Shown: in pieces, positions 24,044 to 32,710 of the stretch
Numbering within the stretch: the stretch's first letter is position 1
Layout of the letters: the number at the start of each line of letters is the position of its first letter
Assembly: GCA_012026795.1 (NCBI GenBank)
Contig: VEPM01000030.1
Span: forward strand, 1-50,911
Reading direction: 5' to 3'
Length of the DNA stretch: 50,911 nt
Source: Candidatus Methanoperedens sp.
GTDB taxonomy: Archaea > Halobacteriota > Methanosarcinia > Methanosarcinales > Methanoperedenaceae
Notes under the pieces: model-generated
The model's input: only the letters and a program-made list of their open reading frames with translations
Databases searched by the model: none
Told to the model about the DNA's origin: nothing
Position numbers and translations under genes: made by a program

Positions 24044-24772
24044 ATGTCAAACAATCCCCTGCTCGAACAGGATAGAATACAGGCTATTGATTTTGTAAGA
24101 GGTATCGATATCGTTTTTATGGTTTTATTTAATTATTCTATCACTCTGGATTATTTCAATTTGATAAGTATACCGTCAAATTATTTATACCGATACATCC
24201 TTCCTGTTTCTATCGCTTCTATTTTTATTTTGGTATCAGGTGTCTCAGCTTATGTAAGTTACCAAAAACAAAAGGAAAAATTAACCAGGAAGTATTTCAT
24301 ACGGGGAATGAAGCTTCTTTTTTACGCAATATTAATAACCTTATTCACTTATGTTTTTGTACCCCGGAAAACCATATTTTTCGGGATACTGCATTTCTTT
24401 GCTGTTACCTCTTTTCTCATACCCGTATTTATAAAATATAATAAGCTGAATCTGATTGCCGGCCTATTGTTTATTCTATCGGGTGTTTATTTGCAGCAAC
24501 AAACGTTCGGTTTTTCATACCTCTTCTGGCTTGGTTTTATTCCTGAAAGCTTTTCCACATTCGATTATTTTCCTATGATACCATGGCTGGGCGTGGTTTT
24601 ACTTGGCATTTATTACGGGAAATATATCGCTGCGAAAATGCAAAAAATTAAATTTAATAGCAATTTTTCAAATATATTTAAATTTTTGGGTAAACATTCA
24701 TTAACTGTTTATTTAATTCATCAGCCTCTTCTTATTCTCTTCTTAATCGTTCTTGGATTCAAATTATTTTAG
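24044..24772 (+). CDS. DUF1624/HGSNAT-like membrane acyltransferase
   Basis: 242-residue membrane protein with about seven hydrophobic segments. It starts RIQAIDFVRGIDIVFMVLFNY, the N-terminal signature of the heparan-alpha-glucosaminide N-acetyltransferase-like family (DUF1624), and ends with GKHSLTVYLIHQP, also typical. Members are thought to acetylate or modify sugars across the membrane. It is transcribed divergently from smsC behind AGAGGAT. The substrate is unknown. Confidence 0.8.
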   Translation: MSNNPLLEQDRIQAIDFVRGIDIVFMVLFNYSITLDYFNLISIPSNYLYRYILPVSIASIFILVSGVSAYVSYQKQKEKLTRKYFIRGMKLLFYAILITLFTYVFVPRKTIFFGILHFFAVTSFLIPVFIKYNKLNLIAGLLFILSGVYLQQQTFGFSYLFWLGFIPESFSTFDYFPMIPWLGVVLLGIYYGKYIAAKMQKIKFNSNFSNIFKFLGKHSLTVYLIHQPLLILFLIVLGFKLF

Positions 24773-24850
24773 CTGCTCAATAAAAATGGGCAGCATTGAA
24801 ATTAGAGCGCTACGAAATAATTTAGTACATGGAAATGAATCTAAGAATCA

Positions 24851-25186
24851 ATGAAAGATACGATTATTTCATTATTACAAAAAAACAGGAACAACATGTT
24901 CCTGAAAAATAAAATCGAGCTTAAATGCAAGTGTGGATTTTCAGAAAAAATTACTTACTATGATTTTCTTTCAGGCGGGGAATTTGATATCGGACAGACC
25001 ATCCAGACTGTCAGTACATATATTTCCGAATCTATATATGAAGAAACGATCCGGGTAACGCCGCTTAATTTATCAAGGAAATGTCCGGTATGCGGAGAAA
25101 AAACTGCAGCAGTTTTCCCGATCTCAGTTGAAAATCTTATTCCGATGTTGAAGATGGCACCTCCTGATCCTTTGATGTATGGGTGA
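24851..25186 (+). CDS. small zinc-ribbon-like protein
   Basis: Up to 111 residues. Two Cys pairs, LKCKCGF (around 26-28) and KCPVCGEK (around 77-80), could form a zinc ribbon. No other domain is recognised. The start is uncertain: ATG 24851 has no clear ribosome binding site, while ATG 24896 has AGGAAC close upstream and would still keep both Cys pairs. It ends 4 bp before the nitroreductase start, so the two are likely cotranscribed. Confidence 0.62.
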   Translation: MKDTIISLLQKNRNNMFLKNKIELKCKCGFSEKITYYDFLSGGEFDIGQTIQTVSTYISESIYEETIRVTPLNLSRKCPVCGEKTAAVFPISVENLIPMLKMAPPDPLMYG

Positions 25187-25190
25187 TAAA

Positions 25191-25709
25191 ATGGACACGA
25201 TAGAAACAATAAAATCAAGACGCAGCGTACGTGGATTTACTGATGAAAATGTGAGTGATGGGATAATCACGCAAATCCTGGAGGCCGGAAGATGGGCGCC
25301 GTCGGGTTTGAATAACCAGGCATGGCGGTTTATCATAGTACGCGATTCCGGAACAAAGGTAGCATTATCAAATCTTACCAAATATGGCCCTACTATTAAA
25401 AAAGCACCCGTTTTGATAGTTGTTTTCCTGGACAAAGACCACATGTACCATTATGTAAAAGATGTACAATCAATAGGCGCATGTATCCAGAACATGCTTC
25501 TTGCCATCCATTCCCTGGGACTTGGGGGTGTATGGCTCGGCGAAATACTGGAGAATAAGGAAAAAGTCAATAAAGTCCTTGGAGCTCCGGATTCATTCGA
25601 ATTAATGGCCGTAGTTGCCCTGGGGCATCCTGTTGATAAGAAAAGGCTTTCGGAGAGGAAAGAACTCGATCAACTTATTTTCCGGGAAAAATTCGGGAAA
25701 AGCTGGTAA
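25191..25709 (+). CDS. nitroreductase-family FMN oxidoreductase
   Basis: 172-residue nitroreductase-like protein: TIETIKSRRSVRGF (FMN-phosphate binding Arg/Ser), APSGLNNQAWRFIIV, VQSIGACIQNMLLAIHSLGLGGVWLGE, and VVALGHPVDKKRL. These enzymes use NAD(P)H or F420-linked electrons to reduce nitro compounds, flavins or quinones. The start at 25191 is chosen because GGGTG is just upstream. The upstream zinc-ribbon gene ends at 25186. Confidence 0.88.
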   Translation: MDTIETIKSRRSVRGFTDENVSDGIITQILEAGRWAPSGLNNQAWRFIIVRDSGTKVALSNLTKYGPTIKKAPVLIVVFLDKDHMYHYVKDVQSIGACIQNMLLAIHSLGLGGVWLGEILENKEKVNKVLGAPDSFELMAVVALGHPVDKKRLSERKELDQLIFREKFGKSW

Positions 25710-25853
25710 TGCATATCGTTTTTATTCAATCGGTATCCTATGATGATAATGATAATTAGAATTATATAATTAAGGGTTAATAATATATACCTTGGGAATT
25801 AATTACATATTGGTAACGGTTTGAATAATCGTTTACATAACAGGAGGAATAAA

Positions 25854-26000
25854 ATGATAGTTTCACCATACTGCCAGAAACATGATATGGCTATAAGACT
25901 TCTAACTCTTTCGCATTGTGAAAAGCGGCAAGAGGAGGATTGCGAAGCCGGCCAGTGTGAGCACTTTGGAATGCGGTTTTATTCCAAAAATGGTTATTAA
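25854..26000 (+). CDS. 48-residue Cys/His-rich small protein
   Basis: A short frame with a near-perfect AGGAGG 5 bp before its ATG. The product, 48 residues, has Cys/His at PYCQKHD, SHCEKR, EDCEAGQCEHF: four Cys and three His, spaced as for metal binding. No transmembrane segment. It does not resemble a named family to me. It lies between nitroreductase and a 65-residue protein, with about 140 bp on each side, so it is probably its own unit. The strong ribosome binding site and Cys/His content are the reasons to call it. Confidence 0.6.
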   Translation: MIVSPYCQKHDMAIRLLTLSHCEKRQEEDCEAGQCEHFGMRFYSKNGY

Positions 26001-26177
26001 TTTTAAACCATTTTTTGTTTTTTGTTAATAATTTCAGGAATTTAATCCTGTTTTTAATTGAATAATAAATAGCGCGTGAATTAAGCGTCACACGTTGATC
26101 ACACACAAATATAAAAGGTTGTTCACCACTTTTCTGGTTAATCCATTTGAGATATATTATATTTCAGGAGGAAAGTA

Positions 26178-26375
26178 ATGGGTCAATTATTTGAAATATC
26201 TAAAAAAATTGATGAAATAATAACGCAAAAGGGTTTAGACAAACTTCCCACCAGGGGAAAGATAGGCTTGAAATCAGGCATTTTGATGGCTTTTAATGAA
26301 AAAACACCGGATGATCCTGAAAAGATACAGAAAATAAAGAGTGCAGCCTCAGAAATACTCGGGGTAAGCATTTAG
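26178..26375 (+). CDS. 65-residue protein upstream of the sensor gene
   Basis: 65 residues, no known domain, with AGGAGG 5 bp before the start. It is rich in Lys and small helices (LFEISKKIDEIITQKGLDKLPTRGKIGLKSG) and has no Cys or membrane segment. The next gene (Cache-HAMP) begins 10 bp after its stop, so the two are an operon. The small protein could be a soluble partner of that sensor; this is inference from position. Confidence 0.7.
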   Translation: MGQLFEISKKIDEIITQKGLDKLPTRGKIGLKSGILMAFNEKTPDDPEKIQKIKSAASEILGVSI

Positions 26376-26385
26376 GAGTTAAATT

Positions 26386-27546
26386 ATGAGAATAAGTGTA
26401 AAATTCAAACTGCTTCCAATAATTGTAATAGGTATCGCGCTCCTCACGGGTATATTTTATTATACCTTCGTTAATGCCGAGGAAAGGAACCTGCACGCTG
26501 TAAGCGATGATTCAATAAAAACTTCAAAAGAAATGTTTTACAACCTTGAAAATAATGACATTAAGGTGTTATCAAGCACATTGCAGGCTTTTCTCAGTAA
26601 TAAGGAATTAAAAGAAATATACTTAAAAGGCAACCGGACTGACCTGAGCAATTATGGACAGCCCATATTCAGCCAGTTAAGACAGGATTTCGGGATAACG
26701 CACTTTTATTTCCATTATCCGAATGGTACAAATTTCCTCAGGCTTCATAGCCCGGCACAATTCGGTGATAAGATAACACGAAAAACCTATGAGAAATCAG
26801 TAGAGTCGAAAGGATACGGAACAGGACTTGAGCTGGGTAAGACCGCATTTGCATTAAGGGTAGTGCACCCGTATTATAATGGTCCGGATCTCATTGGATA
26901 CCTGGAACTGGGTGAAGAAATCGACCATTTCCTTAAAGATATGAAAAAGCAAACAGGAAATGAATTCGGTATTTTCATTAAGAAAGAATTTATAAAGCGT
27001 GAAGACTGGAAATCGCTCAGGGAAGGAAAGGGATTGAAAGATAACTATGATGATCTTAAAGATTATGTAGTCATAGATACAACAACCGAATCGATAGCGA
27101 CTTTTGCCGCCAACAGCGAAGACAAACTGGCACAAACCCCTGCTGACGGGGACATATTCGACAAATACCAGGCTGGATCTTCCACTTACATTATAGGTGG
27201 CTTCCCATTGCTGGATGCAGGTGGAAAAGTAGTCGGAACGATCGTTGTCGTGAAGGATGTTTCAATTCTTGAGAATGCGGCAAGAGAAAGCACATCGTTT
27301 GTGCTTATCGTATCCATCATCTCAGCCATATTAGTGAGCTTAATAGTTGTAATTCTTGTGAATAAGTACATTCTCAAGCCTCTTGATAACATAGTGGATG
27401 CTACCACAAAGGTCGCAGGAGGAGATTTTACAGCAGAAATCAAAGCACAGTCCGATGATGAGATCGGGGATCTTGCGGTTATGATCGAAGGCTTCAAGAA
27501 GATACTTATCGGAACCGCACAAGACCTTGAAAAAGCGCAAAGGTAA
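26386..27546 (+). CDS. Cache-HAMP membrane sensor without an output domain
   Basis: 386 residues. TM1 is at about 10-28 (LLPIIVIGIALLTGIFYY), then a large extracellular Cache-like region (about 30-300) with FGITHFYFHYPNGTNFLRLHSP and LRVVHPYYNGPDLIGYLELGEEI. TM2 is near 305-327 (FVLIVSIISAILVSLIVVILV), and a HAMP domain ends the protein (NKYILKPLDNIVDATTKVAGGDFT...DEIGDLAVMI). The stop follows within about 15 residues, so there is no methyl-accepting or kinase module. A terminator follows directly, so this looks like the natural end. It may signal through the small protein upstream or through another HAMP partner. Confidence 0.85.
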   Translation: MRISVKFKLLPIIVIGIALLTGIFYYTFVNAEERNLHAVSDDSIKTSKEMFYNLENNDIKVLSSTLQAFLSNKELKEIYLKGNRTDLSNYGQPIFSQLRQDFGITHFYFHYPNGTNFLRLHSPAQFGDKITRKTYEKSVESKGYGTGLELGKTAFALRVVHPYYNGPDLIGYLELGEEIDHFLKDMKKQTGNEFGIFIKKEFIKREDWKSLREGKGLKDNYDDLKDYVVIDTTTESIATFAANSEDKLAQTPADGDIFDKYQAGSSTYIIGGFPLLDAGGKVVGTIVVVKDVSILENAARESTSFVLIVSIISAILVSLIVVILVNKYILKPLDNIVDATTKVAGGDFTAEIKAQSDDEIGDLAVMIEGFKKILIGTAQDLEKAQR

Positions 27547-27564
27547 CGAATAAAAACCGCATTT

Positions 27565-27603
27565 GAACCGCAGGTATTGCGTTTATCTGCGGTTCATTTT
27601 TTT
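27565..27603. terminator. hairpin terminator between convergent genes
   Basis: A 9-bp perfect stem (GAACCGCAG / CTGCGGTTC) with a 13-base loop, followed by A and seven T. It lies 18 bp after the sensor gene; on the other strand it follows the aldolase gene. Confidence 0.7.
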
Positions 27604-27605
27604 AA

Positions 27606-28790
27606 TTATTCGTATCCTGCAAACCTTACCTGTGTCAGTTTCCTGTGGAATTCCGTTTTTCTGATAAGGTCATTCACCGCACGGGCGGCTTCTAATCCGT
27701 CTTTAACAGGCAAACCCCAGATGTTTCTCCCATATATGCCGCCTTCTGCACCTGCTTTCATGACAATTTCCGTTTGTTTTACAAGACTCTCTGTGGGATT
27801 ACCCGGCAGTTTAGGCCCGCCTGAAAAAATAACAATAGAATGAGGAGCGGCCTGCACAACAATGCTTGCCCTGAATATTTCCTGGTCTGCTGTCAATGTG
27901 GTTTCTGCGTTTTTGGGTTCAAGGTATTTGTAAGCGATCATACTTGAGTTCTTTTTTGCAAGACCCTCTATATGCGAATCGTATGCTCTCCGGTTGTCAG
28001 GCTTTACCTTTGCCGGATATTTGGTCTTGACAATATCTGCTCCCAGTAATCCTGAGGCTATCGAAACAGCATAATGTGTCCAGTACAGGCTGTCAGCCTG
28101 CGTCACACCCTGGAATTCACCTTCTTTGTCCTTGAATCTGGTTTTCTCATCTAACCCCGGCCCCCTCGCATAGGCCCAGACCACAGCAACAAGACCTGCA
28201 TCATGAGCCTTCCTTATGATCTGGGCTGCTCTCTCAAGGTCTGCTTTTATGTGTTCTCCCCCCGGATATATTGTCAAGCCGATAGCTGACGCACCATACT
28301 TGAGTGCTTCTTCAATTGTGCCCACAGTTGACATAAACCCGGCGCTCTGTGGCTGCGAAATGTGTCCATCGATCTTGTATATCAAAGGAATATCAGGCCT
28401 GAATAAGTGCTTGAACTGCCTCACATTGCCAGGATGCAGGACATATCCTGAAAAATTACCGCAATTCACAAGTTCTGCAACAGACCGCATGTCTGCCGAG
28501 CCTTTTCCCCTTAAATTTATTTCGTCTGCGTCTGAGTCATCGTTTTCCCACAGGAATTCATGACCGGGGCCGTGCTCGGAGCTTTTCTGGTCAAAAGGCA
28601 TGAAAAGTGCTGTACCGTTCCCGGGGCCATGGGAATAAAGCATGCTGTAAAGATTTGCTTCAACTCCGGGTTCTAAAAACTGCATTTTCTCAAGTCTTGG
28701 CCTTAAAGCTACATTTTTCCCAATATCGATTTCGAGGTCAGCTTCATCAATATGTTTCTTAGAATTCATTAATGTTTGAACAAATGCCAT
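27606..28790 (-). CDS. class I fructose-bisphosphate aldolase (DhnA/FbaB type)
   Basis: 394-residue DhnA-type class I aldolase. Blocks: MLYSHGPGNGTALFMPFDQKSSEHGPGHEF, RFKDKEGEFQGVT, GADIVKTKYP (probable Schiff-base Lys), SIVIFSGGPKLPGNP and AGAEGGIYGRNIWG (phosphate binding). It serves glycolysis/gluconeogenesis. The length fits the longer FbaB group rather than the ~260-residue archaeal aldolases. GAGGGAATT precedes the ATG. It is followed by the 27565 terminator. Confidence 0.88.
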   Translation of the reverse strand: MAFVQTLMNSKKHIDEADLEIDIGKNVALRPRLEKMQFLEPGVEANLYSMLYSHGPGNGTALFMPFDQKSSEHGPGHEFLWENDDSDADEINLRGKGSADMRSVAELVNCGNFSGYVLHPGNVRQFKHLFRPDIPLIYKIDGHISQPQSAGFMSTVGTIEEALKYGASAIGLTIYPGGEHIKADLERAAQIIRKAHDAGLVAVVWAYARGPGLDEKTRFKDKEGEFQGVTQADSLYWTHYAVSIASGLLGADIVKTKYPAKVKPDNRRAYDSHIEGLAKKNSSMIAYKYLEPKNAETTLTADQEIFRASIVVQAAPHSIVIFSGGPKLPGNPTESLVKQTEIVMKAGAEGGIYGRNIWGLPVKDGLEAARAVNDLIRKTEFHRKLTQVRFAGYE

Positions 28791-28840
28791 AATTCCCTCA
28801 ATTTTTAGATGTTTTCTTCTTCCTTAAATGTTTCACGATA

Positions 28841-29647
28841 TTAAAAATTTATGGTATTACATTTATTTCCCGGCTTATTAGGAACTTTATTTCCGGTCTT
28901 GTCAAAACAGGCAAAATAAAGACATTCTTCTCTCGGTATCTGCGGGATATCCGGGCTGCCATCTATGAATACGACAGGCGCATCCCGGATAAGCACTGCG
29001 GGAGTGCTCTCATCGGCCTCACCCATGATTATTTGCGCTGCAGAAACAAGGTTATCCGCAGTTGCGCGCCTTGTAATTAAAAGCGGTTTACCAAATAAGT
29101 CTTTGCGTCCCCTGATATCCTCGACTGGCTCTATACCCGCACAGCCAAGCGCAATGCCCACACATCCAAGACGCAGGGGCTGCGTTCGGCTATCGCCCAC
29201 AATTACTGCGATATTGCAATTGTATTTTTTCATAAGCTTCCTGCGTATCCCGATTGCGCTCTTCCTTGGATCGGCCGGAAGCAGCACCACATAGCCTTCG
29301 GGAGCATTTGAATTATCGATCCCCGCACTTGGGGAGAGTACACCTTTTGTAATGGTCACAACCACACCAGGAATCCCCCCAAGGATCTCATCAGATTCCC
29401 TTATGATCAGCTCCATTTTCCGCGGGTCATTTTGATAGATCTCTGAAAGTTCAATGGCTTTTTCAGAGGGTTTTACCGTATCTAACTTCACAACCCGACC
29501 TTCTGCGGTTGCTACAGCCGATTCGGCAAGAACAAGAATATCATTTTCCTGCGGGGTTATGCTTGTGGTTTTCATGGCATTGCTGAGCACTTCTGCGATA
29601 TCATCGCCAGGTACTATGAGAGGTGTTTTTATTCCGATTAATTGCAT
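28841..29647 (-). CDS. cofE: coenzyme F420-0:L-glutamate ligase
   Basis: 268-residue CofE. The pattern is typical: [92 protein letters not shown] and [34 protein letters not shown]. It adds glutamates to F420-0 with GTP. A C-terminal extension past the usual end carries three Cys ([14 protein letters not shown]...KCNTINF). GAGGT 7 bp upstream sets the start; it lies within the decayed GxxExxY frame. F420 marks the host as a methanogen relative or similar. Confidence 0.92.
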   Translation of the reverse strand: MQLIGIKTPLIVPGDDIAEVLSNAMKTTSITPQENDILVLAESAVATAEGRVVKLDTVKPSEKAIELSEIYQNDPRKMELIIRESDEILGGIPGVVVTITKGVLSPSAGIDNSNAPEGYVVLLPADPRKSAIGIRRKLMKKYNCNIAVIVGDSRTQPLRLGCVGIALGCAGIEPVEDIRGRKDLFGKPLLITRRATADNLVSAAQIIMGEADESTPAVLIRDAPVVFIDGSPDIPQIPREECLYFACFDKTGNKVPNKPGNKCNTINF

Positions 29648-29898
29648 GTTGTTAACCTCATAGTATTATATGACTCTGGCCTGTTTGGGTAGAATTGAAA
29701 TATCACCGCAAAGAACGCAAAGAGCGCAAAGATTGTGGTAGCTAAGATTTGCGTTATTTGATATTCGAGTAATTCATTAAGTAATAATTCATGGCAAAGA
29801 CATTCCTCATATGTTGATTCCAGCAACCCGGGCCCCAATGTCCTATGTACTTCTATCGCTGCTCCCCCTATCTTATTTGATAATTCATTCTCGTCCAT
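29638..29898 (-). pseudogene. decayed GxxExxY protein fragment
   Basis: The first ~42 residues are a clear GxxExxY-family start: [38 protein letters not shown]. After that the family sequence stops and the frame reads through the inverted repeat ([12 protein letters not shown]). Family members are about 125 residues, so about two thirds is missing. The end overlaps the cofE start and its ATG overlaps the thiC stop. Confidence 0.75.
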
Positions 29899-29932
29899 TC
29901 TTTGCGTCCTTTGCGTTCTTTGCGGTGAAATA
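29701..29932. mobile_element. 232-bp MITE-like element with terminal inverted repeats
   Basis: The left end (29701-29732) and right end (29899-29932) are near-perfect inverted copies made of CACCGCAAAGAACGCAAAG units. Between them lies the GxxExxY fragment. The thiC reading frame runs through the right end. It looks like a deletion derivative of a GxxExxY-carrying element; target duplication is not evident. Confidence 0.62.
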
Positions 29933-31213
29933 GGTTTTTATACAGTTAATACTGCTGAACTCCTTCATAATTTTTATAGCACAAAAATCCCCGCACATTG
30001 TGCAGGGGCCTTCGGAAGGCGCCAATTCCCTTGCCCTGTCGCTATCAATAGCATATTTCATCTGTCCCTCCCAGTCAAGCATAGCCCTTTTTCCTGCAAG
30101 GTTCCTGTCCCTTTCATCAGGCCCGTATTTTATTGAGTCACCGATATGCGCTGCTATCTTAAAAGCAATGAGACCTTCCCGGACCTGTTCAGGGCCTGGA
30201 AGACCCAGGTGTTCGGATGGAGTTATATAACACAGGTAATCAGCGCCCGCCCCGCTTGCCAAGCTCGCGCCAACGCTTCCTGCAATATGGTCATACCCGA
30301 CTGCAACATCAGCAGGAAGCGGCCCCGCAACAAAAAGAGGATGGCAGGATTGTTTTTTATGGAACCTGACATACCCGGCTATCATGTCAGCGCGGACGTG
30401 TCCGCCCATTCCTTCTATTATTACCTGGACACCAGCCTCATTTGCAGTTTTTGCAAGTTTTACATTCTGTTTTATCTCTGCAATCTGCGCTTTATCCCTT
30501 TTATCATGTATGCATCCGCTTCGCATGGTATTCCCAAGCGAGAGCACAATATCATGTTCCCTGAGGATTTCCAGGACCTCCTCAAAATTCGAAATAAAAG
30601 GATTTTCACAACCATTAAGCATCATATAGGCGCTTGTTATTGATCCGCCTTTTGATACAACACCCATTATGCGTTTTCCTTTTTTCATAATATCAAGTGT
30701 CTTTCTATCGATGCAGTGAAGCACAAAAGAACTGATACCTTCATCAGCCTGCTGTTTTAAGTTCTTGATGAAATCATCACAATTAATGTTCCCGATACCT
30801 TTTTCTGCCGCTGCCTGGTAAATCGGGACAGTTGTTATGGGAAGAGTTGTATTCTCCATCACCAGCTTTCGAATCATGGAGATATTCCCGCCCATGGAAA
30901 GATCAGTTATCGTGTCAGCTCCATACATCTGGGCAATGCGGGCTTTTTTCACCTCTTCATCGGGATCGATCTTTAAGGTAGATGTGCCTAAATTCACATT
31001 GACTTTTGTTGACAGGCCCTTACCGATGCCAACGGATACATTTTCTTTAGTATTTTTATTATTTCCCCTATAATTTCCCCTGGTCATTATTACGATACTT
31101 CCCTCTGAAATACGCGAAATCAGGGTATCGATATCGATATTTTCAGTCCTTGCGACCGCTTCCATTTGTTTTGTTGCTGTTTGTTCCCTTGCATGTTCAA
31201 GCTGGGTTTTCAT
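29885..31213 (-). CDS. thiC: phosphomethylpyrimidine synthase ThiC
   Basis: 442-residue radical SAM enzyme that makes the thiamine pyrimidine (HMP-P) from AIR. Key features: [71 protein letters not shown] and the terminal CTMCGDFC cluster motif (C-X2-C-X4-C). After the cluster the tail reads [15 protein letters not shown], which is encoded by the right inverted repeat of the inserted element, so the original stop has been replaced. Catalytic parts are intact. It overlaps metF by 4 bp. Confidence 0.93.
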   Translation of the reverse strand: MKTQLEHAREQTATKQMEAVARTENIDIDTLISRISEGSIVIMTRGNYRGNNKNTKENVSVGIGKGLSTKVNVNLGTSTLKIDPDEEVKKARIAQMYGADTITDLSMGGNISMIRKLVMENTTLPITTVPIYQAAAEKGIGNINCDDFIKNLKQQADEGISSFVLHCIDRKTLDIMKKGKRIMGVVSKGGSITSAYMMLNGCENPFISNFEEVLEILREHDIVLSLGNTMRSGCIHDKRDKAQIAEIKQNVKLAKTANEAGVQVIIEGMGGHVRADMIAGYVRFHKKQSCHPLFVAGPLPADVAVGYDHIAGSVGASLASGAGADYLCYITPSEHLGLPGPEQVREGLIAFKIAAHIGDSIKYGPDERDRNLAGKRAMLDWEGQMKYAIDSDRARELAPSEGPCTMCGDFCAIKIMKEFSSINCIKTYFTAKNAKDAKNGRE

Positions 31214-32088
31214 ATTAAATCCGCCATTTCGAGCAACTTTTTCGTATTTTCGTGGTTTCCGACAGGCATTATATGGATACCGTCACACATTGTTCGTAAT
31301 TTTTTTATTATTTCGGCAGTAATTCTCATGCCTTCAACTTCAGGATCTTTTGCATCTTTTATCTGTTTGATCATATCATCAGGAACTCTTATACCGGGAA
31401 CCTTGTTGAGAAAAAGCGCGCTTCTTTCTGATCGTAACGGTATTATCCCGGCTATTATCTTTATTTGTTTTGATTGTGTTGACCTTATTTCGTCGGCTCT
31501 TTCCATAAATCCAGAAAATTTTTCTACATCAAATACGGCCTGTGTTTGCAGGAAATTTACTCCCATTTTTATTTTTTTCTTAAGCTTAATAAGCCCTGCT
31601 TCATTTAATTCAGTATTTGTTACGGCACCCACGCAGAAATCCGTCCTTCCATCCAGTTTATTTCCTGAAAGATCAACTCCCCTGTTAAGTTCCCGTATCA
31701 TTCCAAGAAGCTGCACAGAATCAAGATCGTAAACAGGTTTTGCTCCCACATGGTCGCCTTTTGAAGGATGATCTCCTGACATCACGAGTACATTTCCAAT
31801 TCCAAGAGCCGAAGCACCGACAAGCTCAGACTGGAGCGCAAGCCTGTTCCTGTCCCTGCAAGTGATGTGCATAATTGTTTCAAAACCTTTTCCCTGGAGG
31901 ATACTGCATGCTGCAATAGGACTCATTCTCATTACAGCCCTCTGGTTATCAGTCACATTTACAGCATCAGCTATATCTTTTAATAACGCAGCATCCCTCA
32001 ACATCCGTGATGTATCTGTCCCTTTCGGAGGGCTGATCTCTGCTGTGATTATGAATTTTCCCGATCGTAATTTTGAAATGAAGTTCAA
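31210..32088 (-). CDS. metF: methylenetetrahydrofolate reductase-type protein (MetF)
   Basis: 292-residue MTHFR-fold protein. ITAEISPPKGTDTSRML (the conserved Glu of the N-terminal motif), VNVTDNQRAVMRMSPIAA, HITCRDRNRLALQSELVGASALGIGNVLVMSGDHP and MGVNFLQTQAVFDVEKF are family signatures. It overlaps metV and thiC by 4 bp each. With MetV it forms the MetVF pair known from acetogens and some archaea, where it works on methylene-tetrahydrofolate. In a cell whose main C1 carrier is probably tetrahydromethanopterin, it suggests a second folate-type C1 branch. Confidence 0.9.
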   Translation of the reverse strand: MNFISKLRSGKFIITAEISPPKGTDTSRMLRDAALLKDIADAVNVTDNQRAVMRMSPIAACSILQGKGFETIMHITCRDRNRLALQSELVGASALGIGNVLVMSGDHPSKGDHVGAKPVYDLDSVQLLGMIRELNRGVDLSGNKLDGRTDFCVGAVTNTELNEAGLIKLKKKIKMGVNFLQTQAVFDVEKFSGFMERADEIRSTQSKQIKIIAGIIPLRSERSALFLNKVPGIRVPDDMIKQIKDAKDPEVEGMRITAEIIKKLRTMCDGIHIMPVGNHENTKKLLEMADLI

Positions 32089-32708
32089 GCTTTTTTCACC
32101 CTGGTTTTCAAGTGGTCTTTTGGTTCATGGATATTTTCAATGTTTTCAAGTTTCCCGAGCTCTTTTAGCCTTTCAAATATCTTATCCCAGGCGCATAAGC
32201 GTTCATCCACTTCGCATTTTCCCTGAACTGCGCCGCCGCATGGCCCATTTAAAAGACTTTTTGCACACCGGATAACAGGACATATTCCACCGTATAACCA
32301 GATTGTGCAATCCCCGCACATGCCGCATTGTTCTGTCACCACTTCATTACAGCATACTCCTCCGAGGGATTCTGTATCAAGAGCAGGATAAACCTGCTTT
32401 CCCGCAAATCCTGAGATCACAGAAACGCCTCCCCCGCATGACATTACAAGAAGTGCATCAGCCTTATTGATACCCGGATTCTGTGACAATACATCGGCCC
32501 ATGAAGTGATGCTGCAAGCCGAACTTAAAACCGTCCATCCCGTGATGTTTTTTCCTGCATCTTCAAGTTTTTTTTTCATTTCCAGCACTTCAGGTTCCCC
32601 GCCAGCGCGCTGTTTTTTCGCGCATTTACCGCAGCCGATTATGAATATGTCTATCTCACCCAGCATCTGCAGGATATTATTGAATTCTTTTTGCCTTGAA
32701 ATTATCAT
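32085..32708 (-). CDS. metV: MetV-type zinc/Fe-S partner of MetF
   Basis: 207 residues of the MTHFR C-terminal-associated (MetV) family. Cys-rich: IIGCGKCAKKQ near the start, SSACSI, CNEVVTEQCGMCGDCTIW, and CPVIRCAKSLLNGPCGGAVQGKC near the end. This matches MetV of bacterial MetVF complexes, which carries an Fe-S or zinc site and helps electron transfer to MetF. It starts 2 bp after the folP stop and overlaps metF by 4 bp. Confidence 0.87.
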   Translation of the reverse strand: MIISRQKEFNNILQMLGEIDIFIIGCGKCAKKQRAGGEPEVLEMKKKLEDAGKNITGWTVLSSACSITSWADVLSQNPGINKADALLVMSCGGGVSVISGFAGKQVYPALDTESLGGVCCNEVVTEQCGMCGDCTIWLYGGICPVIRCAKSLLNGPCGGAVQGKCEVDERLCAWDKIFERLKELGKLENIENIHEPKDHLKTRVKKA

Positions 32709-32710
32709 TC

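Noticed and set aside
30146-30643. A 165-residue plus-strand frame
   Set aside because: It is antisense to thiC, whose protein sequence is unmistakable.
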